From: a bacterium SCSIO 12741 | GTDB taxonomy: Bacteria > Bacteroidota > Bacteroidia > Flavobacteriales_G > Salibacteraceae | Reading direction: 5' to 3' | DNA length: 64,000 bases | NCBI GenBank assembly: GCA_024398055.1 | Contig: CP073749.1 | Span: 4,836,594-4,900,593 of the forward strand | Part shown: piece after piece, positions 25,036-33,195 of the stretch | Numbering within the stretch: position 1 is the first letter of the stretch | Layout of the letters: each line of letters opens with the position of its first letter | Program-made: the position numbers and the translations under genes | The notes under the pieces: model-generated | What the model saw: only the letters and a program-made list of their open reading frames with translations | Told to the model about the DNA's origin: nothing | Databases searched by the model: none

Positions 25036-26122
25036 ATTGCACCAAGCCATCCAGCAGCTTAACCTGATGGATATACCCAAATACCAACACGATTTTAATT
25101 TTATTTCAGCCACCATTGGAAAACTGCGCCCGGATCTTTCGTTTGAAGAGCAAATGAACTGCGCCCGGGAAAGCGCCTTTTTCCAAATTCAAGCTTCCAG
25201 AGACGAAGCCGATATGGACATCATTAGCCAGGTACCAAGACCAGCCATCGATTTTCATGGAAAAATCATCGTTACATTTCACTATTCCTCCTACCGACTT
25301 TTTATTTCCTGCCTCATTGCCTGGGGCATTCGATTTAAGCTGGTTGCAGATAATAATTTCATCACCAATCAAGGTGACCAGGCTACCGAATCGTACGATC
25401 GTATTGCCGAACACTTTAAAGCAGACTTACCTGAATTGGAAATCATCAATGCCGAAACCCGAACAGTTATCCTGAAATGTAAGGAAGCCCTGAAAGATGG
25501 TTTTGCTCTGGTCTTCTATGCCGACGGAAACTCCGGTGTAGGCGGAATGACCCGAGACAATAGCAATATGGTGAAAATCCCCTTTTTAGATCATTCCATT
25601 TATGTACGAAAAGGCATTGTGACTTTGGCAAGTATTATTCAAGCTCCAATCACCACCGTTCTGCTCGATCGTGATATATGGAACAACGAGTTCTCCTTTG
25701 ATATTCGGGAAAACATTCCGTTTCCCATCAATCGGAAGAATGAGGACGAAATTCGGGTTTGTAACCAAGCTTTATTCTCCGTTCTCGAACAACACTTAAA
25801 AACCAAACCCGGTCCTTGGGAAGGCTGGTTTTACTACCACAATTTTGTCGACTTTGATGAATTTGATACACCTACAGCTACCGAACGAAAATGTACCGAT
25901 TCCCTATTTAACCATTTGGGATTTGGAGTTGGCGTGATGGCTGGAAACTTTTATTACATCCTCAATAAGCAAACCTTGAGGTTGGTCCCCATTTCCAAAG
26001 AGGTATTTGAAAATCTTAATACCGTCATTCGGGAGAATCGCATTACTGAAAAACTGCCCTTGTACGATTCCCTGTTTAACCAAGGCATTCTTTTGGCCTC
26101 GAATCCTGAACCGGGCCATTAA
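25022..26122 (+). CDS. LPLAT/HtrB-fold acyltransferase-like protein with C-terminal extension
   Basis: A 366-aa soluble protein. Residues about 80-275 match the HtrB/LpxL lysophospholipid-acyltransferase fold: KIIVTFHYSSYRLF (motif I, H87), GFALVFYADGNSGVGG, VKIPFLDHSIYVRKGIVTLASIIQAPITTVLLDR, and PGPWEGWFYYH near the end. In HtrB enzymes the motif is HxxxxE/D; here it is HYSSYR, so the acidic partner is absent at that position. Residues about 308-360 (NFYYILNKQTLRLVPISKEVFENL ... LYDSLFNQGILLAS) look like a PqqD/RRE-type peptide-binding module. No TM segment is seen. Encoded 14 bp inside the arginase-fold gene, so co-translated. It may attach an acyl group to a modified peptide. Confidence 0.7.
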   Translation: MNPSELHQAIQQLNLMDIPKYQHDFNFISATIGKLRPDLSFEEQMNCARESAFFQIQASRDEADMDIISQVPRPAIDFHGKIIVTFHYSSYRLFISCLIAWGIRFKLVADNNFITNQGDQATESYDRIAEHFKADLPELEIINAETRTVILKCKEALKDGFALVFYADGNSGVGGMTRDNSNMVKIPFLDHSIYVRKGIVTLASIIQAPITTVLLDRDIWNNEFSFDIRENIPFPINRKNEDEIRVCNQALFSVLEQHLKTKPGPWEGWFYYHNFVDFDEFDTPTATERKCTDSLFNHLGFGVGVMAGNFYYILNKQTLRLVPISKEVFENLNTVIRENRITEKLPLYDSLFNQGILLASNPEPGH

Positions 26123-26134
26123 GCTCCGGTTCAG
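26105..26134. terminator. Perfect 10-bp hairpin at the end of the acyltransferase gene
   Basis: CCTGAACCGG and CCGGTTCAGG flank an 11-nt loop that contains the stop codon. CCTTTTC follows, then the 3' end of a convergent gene, so it may terminate transcription from both sides. Confidence 0.6.
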
Positions 26135-26146
26135 GTTCGGCCTTTT

Positions 26147-26473
26147 CTACTTTTTCTTGATTACTGCTCCGAGCATTCCTGAGGTATATTCACTGACCAA
26201 GGTGGAGCAATCGGCCCGATAGGTTTCGTAGCATTGCATCCGTTCCCTAACGCTAAAGGCATCCTCCACTTCCTTTTTATTCAATTCATCAACGAAGGCT
26301 GAATTCGCTTCCGCCAGCAATTGCTTTAGGTCCTTATCCAAGGTTTGGGCCTGGCTACCAAAACTCAAGGCGGCCATTATTCCACTCCCCTGAATGGGAG
26401 ATTTCATTTGACTTAATTTTTCTCGTAATTGATCCAGGTGATTCTCCCGGATTTGATCCAATTGGTTTTTCAT
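26147..26473 (-). CDS. Small hydrophilic protein of unknown function
   Basis: A 108-aa protein without signal peptide. The first 40 residues are predicted amphipathic helix (NQLDQIRENHLDQLREKLSQM). A small-residue stretch (GSGIMAALSFGSQAQ) and a further helical region (KDLKQLLAEANSAFVDELNKKEVEDAF) follow. Two cysteines occur in QCYETYRADCSTLV. It ends SGMLGAVIKKK. It converges with the putative RiPP operon across a shared hairpin. No family recognised. Confidence 0.6.
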   Translation of the reverse strand: MKNQLDQIRENHLDQLREKLSQMKSPIQGSGIMAALSFGSQAQTLDKDLKQLLAEANSAFVDELNKKEVEDAFSVRERMQCYETYRADCSTLVSEYTSGMLGAVIKKK

Positions 26474-27196
26474 GGTTGAAGGATTAAGGGTTATAATTTA
26501 TTCTGGCCAAACCCAATAAACACGGGACCTAATAAAGATTGCGGAGGAAAATTCACGCGGGTTGAAACAGGTTGGTTTAGGTGGTTAAGCCAGGACCTCA
26601 AAAATACAAAAAACACCCCGATTCACACGGAACTTTGGCCAATAAATGCCCCTTAATTGGATCCTTCTCATCTATCCATCAAAGCCTTCCAATTAGCATT
26701 CCCCCTCAGCCATTAACAATATTTAGGCATAATGTTTGTTAATTCTTGTACAGGTTGCTGCTTCACCCCAAGGTCGATACGTAACCCAACAGCGAATGAC
26801 TCATTAAAATCTGCAGTCTATCCATAACAATGAAAAGCACGATTATCCATAACACTCACCCGGCTTCGAACCACCTACCCGAAGAAGAGGCCGATTGGAT
26901 TGTGTTTTGGGGCAGTCATTGGAATGCCGAACGGACCAGGAAACAGCCCTCCCCCATTATCAGACGCGAATGGTCCCAATCACAACCATGCGGAGGTACA
27001 AACCCATCACCTGGAGATTTCTCTGATTATTCCCATTGGATTCGAAAAACACCCCATTCCCTCAACCCCCAATTACTTGAGGTGTCCTATCGTATTCGCT
27101 GATGATGCGTTGCGAAAGGGGAATACTTGCTATTCCCCTGAACCATCGCTCCCCCCTTTATTCTCAATAAAATCTGCTCCCCTTCGTTCAAGGTTC
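26474..27196. other. Gene-poor 720-bp stretch
   Basis: I see no well-supported gene. A 90-codon plus-strand frame at 26830-27102 (MKSTIIHNTHPASNHLPEEE...) lacks a signal peptide, an RBS-like leader and any recognisable motif. The reading frame of the downstream DUF4846 gene is also open upstream to about 26900, with a composition unlike a protein. No repeat, tRNA or clear promoter was found. Confidence 0.4.
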
Positions 27197-28069
27197 ATGA
27201 AAAACCTACTGCTACTCACTCCCTTGTTCCTCCTGGCTTGTTGGGATCCAGCTCCCGAAAACACCTCAGAGCCCTTGCCCACACCGCAAATTCCTGAAAA
27301 ACCTGTAACGAAAATCTACCACCCAGAAGGAGACCATCTTGCCGAACGGATTACCCCTCCAGCAGGATATCAGCGGTTGGCAGTTCAAGAAGGATCCTTT
27401 GCAGAATACCTGCGCAACTTTCCACTCATGCCCCATGGAAGCCTGGTGTATACCTGCGACAGTTCCATCATTCCCAATGACCATTATTACTGTGCCGTAC
27501 TTCAGATTGATGTGGGTAAAAAAGACCTGCAACAATGTGCTGATGCGGTGATGCGTTTAAAGGCGGAATACCACTATGGAAAACAGGAGTACGATTCCAT
27601 CCACTTTAACCTGACCAATGGATTTCGGATGAACTATTCCGCCTGGAAAGAGGGAAAACGACTGGTGGTTAAAGGCAATCAGACGTATTGGAAGAATTCT
27701 GCTGCTCCATCGACTGATTATGCTTCCTTTCGTCGCTATCTGGATCGAGTGTACACCTACGCCGGTACATTATCCTTGAGTAAAGAATTGAAACCCGCCT
27801 CCATCGACCGGATTGTTCCGGGTGAAGTTTTTATTCAGGGAGGTAGTCCTGGACATGCCGTAATCGTGATGGACGTGGCAGAAAATGCGGAGGGTGAGCG
27901 GCTGTTTCTATTGGCCCAAAGCTACATGCCCGCTCAAAACATCCATGTATTAGTCAATCGAAATGAACCGGATATAAGTCCCTGGTATCGAGCCAAGGAG
28001 AGTCAATCGATATCCACACCGGCCTGGCATTTTTACAGTGAGGATTTGATGGCGTTTCCGGCGATGTAG
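27197..28069 (+). CDS. DUF4846 domain-containing lipoprotein
   Basis: The frame is open far upstream, but the ATG at 27197 starts a lipoprotein signal peptide MKNLLLLTPLFLLACWDP with the lipobox LLAC, giving 290 aa. A proline-rich linker (PLPTPQIPEKPV) leads to the DUF4846 domain: ITPPAGYQRLAVQEGSFAEYLRNFPL, VLQIDVGKKDLQQCADAVMRLKAEYHY, HFNLTNGFRMNYSAWKEG, and GEVFIQGGSPGHAVIVMDVA. The function is unknown. It is expected to be anchored to a membrane outside the cytoplasm. Confidence 0.85.
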   Translation: MKNLLLLTPLFLLACWDPAPENTSEPLPTPQIPEKPVTKIYHPEGDHLAERITPPAGYQRLAVQEGSFAEYLRNFPLMPHGSLVYTCDSSIIPNDHYYCAVLQIDVGKKDLQQCADAVMRLKAEYHYGKQEYDSIHFNLTNGFRMNYSAWKEGKRLVVKGNQTYWKNSAAPSTDYASFRRYLDRVYTYAGTLSLSKELKPASIDRIVPGEVFIQGGSPGHAVIVMDVAENAEGERLFLLAQSYMPAQNIHVLVNRNEPDISPWYRAKESQSISTPAWHFYSEDLMAFPAM

Positions 28070-28097
28070 TTTTTTGGATTACCTATTGTTTAGGCCA

Positions 28098-30809
28098 TCA
28101 ATGGGGAGGGTTTATACGCAATTTGAATACCTCTGCCGTCCCTTGATCTCCAACTGCTTTTAATACATAATTACCCTCTGGCAATTGCCCCAATTCCATA
28201 AGTATAACTTGAGTATCTCTATATTCATCCATCCATACTACCTGCCCCAAAGAATTCAATATTTGAACCTGAGTTTCAGCCGCCTTCACCCCCCAATCCA
28301 GATAAAGATTTCCAGAGGTGGGATTCGGGTAAATACGAATATTTCCTTGACTACTAACCGAAGAGATGCCTACGTTTTCAATAACAATACATTTGGATGT
28401 ATCAACACAAGCTCCTTTTTTCAGCACTACTGCGTAACTGCCATTTGCCGTAACTTCAAATTGTCGATTTTGAGCATTTAAAATCACACTATCCCGCTGG
28501 CAATTGATCCACTGATATCCTTGAGCCGTAGTGTCATTCACTGTTAAAGTGAAATGGTTTTGGGTAACCGATGTATCCAATGAAATAACATTAAGATGTG
28601 TGATAATCAAGCTATCACATCCATATTGATTTTGAAAAATCGCAGAATCAATGGTCGCCATTTGAGACGTATTTCCTTTGGGAAAGGTATACACACTACC
28701 CTGGCAAATGGAATCCTGAACCGTAGAACTCTGCAAGGTCCGCACAGTCAATGTGGTTTCAATAATGCTGTCACAACCTTTTTGGGTTGAAAAGCTGGAA
28801 GTATAGGTACCATCTGATGACACAATAGATCCATCGGGAAGGGTGTATGAATCATTGTGACAGATATGCACCGAGTCCTTTATTTGGTAGGAAGGGTTAA
28901 CCAAAAGATGGGTCTCAATGATGCTGTCACAACCATGAATACTGGTGAGGTAGCTAAGATGATTTCGATTTATGGAAGAAGTATCTCCATTAGGAAAGAT
29001 GTAGAAATTCCCCGAACAGATTATTGGTTTGTCAGATCGATAATACGTTGGTAGTACACTTAACGTAGTAACAACGGTACTATCACACCCATTAGCCGTA
29101 GTGAGTAAACTCGTATCTACCTTGGCTACATAGGTAGTATCTCCATTTGGAAAAATATAGTACTGCCCCTGGCAAATATTGGGACTTTGAATAGTTTCGG
29201 GTTTTGGTGGTGAGACTGTTAAATGGGTTATAACCTGTAAATCACAAGATCCTTGAGTCTGCAACAAACTTGTATCTATCACCGAAACTCTAGACTGCCT
29301 CCCACTTATGAAATTATAGGTTGCCCCGCTACAAATCGTATCGTAAGAAGAAGAATAAGAAGGCGGAGTAACCTTCAATTGCGTTACAACTCTCTGCGAA
29401 CACCAGCGATATATTCCATTTGGTAAAGAAACAATAGCGGTATCAATAACAGGCACTTTAGAGGTACCGCCATCCTGAAAAGTATAGGTTTTACCCTGGC
29501 ATATAGAATCGACCTTAAACAATGGCTGGCCAATGGGCTTAACATGGATCACAACAACACTATCACACCCCATGGAGCTAGTTAAATAACTGGTATCAAT
29601 GAGGGGTTTATTAACAGCCTTGAATCCATGGGGAAAATGGTAATTGAATCCATAGCAAAGCGAATCGTACCGTACATCCCAATAGTTTGGATGTACTGTC
29701 AATTGGGTTTCCAATGTATCCCAAAAGGTGGGGCATTGGTTGTTATTAATATCAACATGATTTTTATTTATGGAAGAAGTGTCTCCATTTTGGAAAGTGT
29801 AGATATCTCCGTCACAAATCTTTGCCTTAATTATTGTTTTTTTAGAGCTCTGCTTAGGTCTGATTAAAATGGTTTTAAGGGTATCATGGCAGATCGTTTG
29901 ATTACTATAGGTAGTGTCCAAGACAGAAGTTGTGGTCTTGTAGTATTTATTCTTAAACAAAATACTATCTCCTGAACAATATTCCAGAGTATCGTTTACC
30001 GCAATGGCTGGCTTGCCCGTGGTTTCAACAATCCATTGTTGAACCATGGTTTTATTGTAATAAGGTGAGTAACTTAAATCACAGTACCCGGTAAAAATCG
30101 GGCAACCGGTGCTGTCAAATATAGCGGTACTCGTTATGGTTCCCACCGTGTTTATGTCAACCAATTTTTTGTAGTTGGGGGAGGTAGCAATCGAGGATAT
30201 TTTTAGACTGCGATGAGCGGTAAGCATAGTGTTAGGAAAGATTGAGAGATAAGAACAGCCAGAAAACCCCAACGATCCATAATAATAGGGAGCCTTGCCT
30301 GGTAAATTGGTCAATACCTTTGCTGAATCGCCATTCCTGCACAGTTCCAAAGTCACCTTACCAGGCACTGCCGCACCAGCCATCTGACCTTTACCAATAT
30401 ATAAAACCTCGGATTCAATATAAAATTCGTGTGGAAAACAGAACTGCGAACTCGGGCAAGATGAAGATGATAATCCACCATATGTCCCCCAACCATTATT
30501 GGCCTCTACAATGGCGGATAACATTTGCAATGGAAAGACATTTACTCCGGTAATCTGGTATTTCTTATTGCCCAGATAAGTTGAGGTACCAGAGCGTTCA
30601 GAATTGTTAGTGTTTGTTCCGAGATGCACATTCAATCCCGTCCAAAATGATGATAAGGTGTCTGTTAAGGTTACTTCAATGGTGGCTCCAACACCAACGC
30701 AATCCGCTTTTTTCGTGGTTTTCACCGAAACTATTTTGGGTAAAACCTGAGCTCCAGCTGTAAAATCCAGAAATAGTAAAACGGTAAAGATGATGGTTAA
30801 CTTGTTCAT
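28098..30809 (-). CDS. T9SS type A protein with about nine tandem ~50-aa cysteine-containing repeats
   Basis: A 903-aa secreted protein (MNKLTIIFTVLLFLDFTAGAQ). Residues about 25-280 form a beta-rich domain. From about 285 to 740 come roughly nine repeats with the pattern 'xICxGxxYxFPNGDTSxxxxxxDTSxxxxxxGCDSxxxTxLxV'. Two cysteines per repeat suggest one disulphide each. The C-terminus is IRIYPNPTSGNLYLDWG ... LPEGNYVLKAVG ... EVFKLRINPPH, a type A sorting signal. Such repeats are typical of stalk-like surface or adhesion proteins. It stands alone with 180 bp upstream. Confidence 0.8.
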   Translation of the reverse strand: MNKLTIIFTVLLFLDFTAGAQVLPKIVSVKTTKKADCVGVGATIEVTLTDTLSSFWTGLNVHLGTNTNNSERSGTSTYLGNKKYQITGVNVFPLQMLSAIVEANNGWGTYGGLSSSSCPSSQFCFPHEFYIESEVLYIGKGQMAGAAVPGKVTLELCRNGDSAKVLTNLPGKAPYYYGSLGFSGCSYLSIFPNTMLTAHRSLKISSIATSPNYKKLVDINTVGTITSTAIFDSTGCPIFTGYCDLSYSPYYNKTMVQQWIVETTGKPAIAVNDTLEYCSGDSILFKNKYYKTTTSVLDTTYSNQTICHDTLKTILIRPKQSSKKTIIKAKICDGDIYTFQNGDTSSINKNHVDINNNQCPTFWDTLETQLTVHPNYWDVRYDSLCYGFNYHFPHGFKAVNKPLIDTSYLTSSMGCDSVVVIHVKPIGQPLFKVDSICQGKTYTFQDGGTSKVPVIDTAIVSLPNGIYRWCSQRVVTQLKVTPPSYSSSYDTICSGATYNFISGRQSRVSVIDTSLLQTQGSCDLQVITHLTVSPPKPETIQSPNICQGQYYIFPNGDTTYVAKVDTSLLTTANGCDSTVVTTLSVLPTYYRSDKPIICSGNFYIFPNGDTSSINRNHLSYLTSIHGCDSIIETHLLVNPSYQIKDSVHICHNDSYTLPDGSIVSSDGTYTSSFSTQKGCDSIIETTLTVRTLQSSTVQDSICQGSVYTFPKGNTSQMATIDSAIFQNQYGCDSLIITHLNVISLDTSVTQNHFTLTVNDTTAQGYQWINCQRDSVILNAQNRQFEVTANGSYAVVLKKGACVDTSKCIVIENVGISSVSSQGNIRIYPNPTSGNLYLDWGVKAAETQVQILNSLGQVVWMDEYRDTQVILMELGQLPEGNYVLKAVGDQGTAEVFKLRINPPH

Positions 30810-31028
30810 GATCGATCGGGCATTTTTTAGTTATTATCGGTCAAACCGAAATTAGTACATTGGGTTCAAACAAATTCTTTTTTGGAGTAAATACTACTCA
30901 TTATTTAGTTGAACAGCAGACGCTCCGGAAACAAATACCGCATTCTTCCTTAAAAACGGTTATCTAGCTAAGCACGATCCAATGACAACTTCAAATTGAA
31001 TGCAATACATTTGAGCAAACAACGCTTC

Positions 31029-31655
31029 ATGGATTCCATTTGGACCAATCGAAACAAATCGGCCGATTCCATCATTGCCCTGGGCAACAACAAGCTCTAC
31101 AAGCTCAATCCCTCGGATGAAAAAATGCCACGGGTTCTCCGCGATTTGAAAAATGGCGAGATTCCAAAAAGTGCCCTAAGCATTCCCTTTTCTTACATCA
31201 AAACCGTGGAATGGAAAGTAGGTAAACCCTTCTTGCTCATTCGCTTTGGACAAGATTCGGAGGAAATCATTCGAATGGACAACAACCGGGGATTACAGGC
31301 AGTATTTAAGCAACTTCAAGAAGTAGATCGAGTCCATTATCAGCTGGATGAATATTCCCGATTTAGAGCCGCAAAAAAACCGCTTTGGTCCGTATTACTA
31401 CTCACCTTGGTTTGTATCGTACTCTTCCTTCTTGCTCGTGACATCGAAACTGAAATGGCTTGGTATGAATCGATGAATATGGAATATGAACGCAAGTGGG
31501 GTGGACTTTTGGGAATGATTGCCCATTTTGGGACCACCCGAATTATCTGGCTATATGCCCTATTTATGGCCATTGCCGTTCCTGCCACTTTTATCAAAAT
31601 GAAAAAACCACCCGTGGTTCACACCCTGCGATTTAATCCTGAACCTGTGAATTAA
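31029..31655 (+). CDS. Two-TM membrane protein of unknown function
   Basis: The frame opens at 30996, but the ATG at 31029 (MDSIWTNRNKSADSIIALGNN) is the more plausible start, giving 208 aa. Residues 1-110 are soluble and beta-rich (NKLYKLNPSDEKMPRVL, ALSIPFSYIKTVEWKVGKPFLLIRFGQDSEEIIRM), a pattern like a bacterial PH domain. Two TM helices follow: LWSVLLLTLVCIVLFLLA and IIWLYALFMAIAVPATFI, separated by an acidic loop. No family is named. It precedes a Crp-like regulator gene by 23 bp. Confidence 0.65.
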   Translation: MDSIWTNRNKSADSIIALGNNKLYKLNPSDEKMPRVLRDLKNGEIPKSALSIPFSYIKTVEWKVGKPFLLIRFGQDSEEIIRMDNNRGLQAVFKQLQEVDRVHYQLDEYSRFRAAKKPLWSVLLLTLVCIVLFLLARDIETEMAWYESMNMEYERKWGGLLGMIAHFGTTRIIWLYALFMAIAVPATFIKMKKPPVVHTLRFNPEPVN

Positions 31656-31678
31656 TCTTCTTAACGTATCTTGTTTTC

Positions 31679-32257
31679 ATGAATGAACGGGAATCACTCA
31701 TCGCCTTTTTAAACTACATCCACCCCCTGCCAGAAGAGGTTATGGAAGAATTTGTGGATGCCTGGAAACCTTTTGAAGCCAGTAGAAAGCAGCTGCTCAC
31801 CAGAGAGGGCGACGTGGAGAATTACATCTACTTTGTAACCGAAGGAATTCAACGCTCTTACTACATCAAAGACGATAAAGAGCACGTCATTGCCTTTACC
31901 TATGCTCCCTCCTTTTCGGGAATTCCGGAGTCCTTTATCACACAAACGCCATCGCTGTATTACCTGGAATGCATAACACCATCCCGCTTTTTGCGAATGC
32001 CCCGGCAACAGCTGGAGGTTCTTCTGGAAGAGCACCGCTCGATTGAACGGCTATTCCGAATTTCTACCGAGCAAATTTTGATTGGCTTTATTCACCGCCA
32101 CTATGAATTACTGGCCTTGAGCATTGAAGAGCGTTTTAAGACCTTCTTGCAGCGCAGTCCTCATCTTCTGAATCAGATTCCGCATAAGCACCTGGCCTCC
32201 TATTTGGGTATGGCTCCAAGCAATTTCAGCAAACTTCTGGGTACGGTACAATTGTAA
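31679..32257 (+). CDS. Crp/Fnr-family-like transcriptional regulator
   Basis: A 192-aa protein. The N-terminal half has the cyclic-nucleotide-binding beta-roll (SRKQLLTREGDVENYIYFVTEGIQRSYYIKDDKEHVIAFTYAP). The C-terminal end has a helix-turn-helix (LNQIPHKHLASYLGMAPSNFSKLLG). The nucleotide-binding phosphate cassette of CAP is not conserved, so a different or no ligand is likely. Similar proteins in flavobacteria are numerous and control redox or stress genes. The ATG is at 31679; the target genes are unknown. Confidence 0.85.
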   Translation: MNERESLIAFLNYIHPLPEEVMEEFVDAWKPFEASRKQLLTREGDVENYIYFVTEGIQRSYYIKDDKEHVIAFTYAPSFSGIPESFITQTPSLYYLECITPSRFLRMPRQQLEVLLEEHRSIERLFRISTEQILIGFIHRHYELLALSIEERFKTFLQRSPHLLNQIPHKHLASYLGMAPSNFSKLLGTVQL

Positions 32258-32295
32258 TCATGATATAGACCAAGATTTTCTGATTTGCCTCCTGG

Positions 32296-32303
32296 TAGAT
32301 TTG
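32296..32303 (+). promoter_or_regulatory. -7 promoter element (TAGATTTG) for the alpha/beta hydrolase
   Basis: An exact TAnnTTTG match, 17 bp before the ATG at 32320, which would give a very short leader. The -33 region has no clear TTTG box. Confidence 0.35.
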
Positions 32304-32319
32304 CTTAAAATTTTGGTTT

Positions 32320-33195
32320 ATGGAAATGCATCCACTCAAAAAAAACAGCTGGTTTAACGCAGAAGAATACCCCTTTACCGAAAACTATTTCAACACGGGT
32401 CACGGTAAATTGCACTACGTAGACGAAGGCCAGGGAGATCCCATTTTGTGGATCCATGGAACACCTACCTGGTCGTTTTTGTACCGCGATCAAATTCGTG
32501 CATTTCGGGATCAATACCGGTGCATTGCTCCGGATCATCTGGGGTTTGGACTATCCGATAAACCGAAGGAAGGTAAGCTTAACCCTGAGTTTCATGCCCA
32601 ACAACTAAGCAATCTGGTAAATGATCTGGATCTCAAGAACATTACCTTGGTTGTTCATGACTTTGGCGGCCCTATTGGATGGGGAATGGCTTTGCAAAAT
32701 CCAGAGCGAATAAAGCGGATTGTGGTTCTCAATACCTGGCTCTGGAGCACCCAGGAAGATCCGGCGGTTCAAAAGATCGATCGCTTAGTGAATAGCTGGC
32801 TTGGCCGGTTTCTGTACTACAAGATGAATTTCTCCTCCCGTGTCCTGCTGCCGCAAGGTTTTCACGATCGCAAGAAACTGACCTCGGATCTCAAAAAGCA
32901 CTATGGTTTTCCTTTTTCCAAATCAGCAGACCGAACAGGCCCCTATCACCTGGCTCAAGCCCTGGCCGGGTCATCAGATTGGTATGAAGAGCAAAAGCAA
33001 AAACTGGGTCTTCTTAAAGACGTTCCCAAAATGCTCATCTGGGGAAGTCACGACAAATTCCTTAAAAAGGAATACCTCGATCGCTGGAAGGAACTAATAC
33101 CGGAAGCCACGATAAAGGAGGTCGACGCTGGCCACTTCTTGCAGGAAGAAAAACCGGAGAACCTCAACCGGCATATCCGTGAATTTATAGCCTAA
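32320..33195 (+). CDS. Alpha/beta hydrolase related to haloalkane dehalogenases
   Basis: A 291-aa cytoplasmic hydrolase. Oxyanion region WIHGTPTWSF, nucleophile Asp114 in VVHDFGGPIGWG, and the catalytic histidine in VDAGHFLQEEKPENL; WGSHDKFL may carry the acid. The overall sequence is closest to haloalkane dehalogenases. Those enzymes stabilise the halide with Trp after the nucleophile and Asn or Trp elsewhere. Here the residue after Asp114 is Phe and HGNP is HGTP, so true dehalogenase activity is uncertain. It converges on the cytochrome gene, with stop codons overlapping. Confidence 0.82.
   Translation: MEMHPLKKNSWFNAEEYPFTENYFNTGHGKLHYVDEGQGDPILWIHGTPTWSFLYRDQIRAFRDQYRCIAPDHLGFGLSDKPKEGKLNPEFHAQQLSNLVNDLDLKNITLVVHDFGGPIGWGMALQNPERIKRIVVLNTWLWSTQEDPAVQKIDRLVNSWLGRFLYYKMNFSSRVLLPQGFHDRKKLTSDLKKHYGFPFSKSADRTGPYHLAQALAGSSDWYEEQKQKLGLLKDVPKMLIWGSHDKFLKKEYLDRWKELIPEATIKEVDAGHFLQEEKPENLNRHIREFIA

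Noticed and set aside
26830-27102. Plus-strand 90-codon frame before the DUF4846 gene
   Set aside because: It has no signal peptide, leader motif or recognisable domain, and another frame is open over the same bases.
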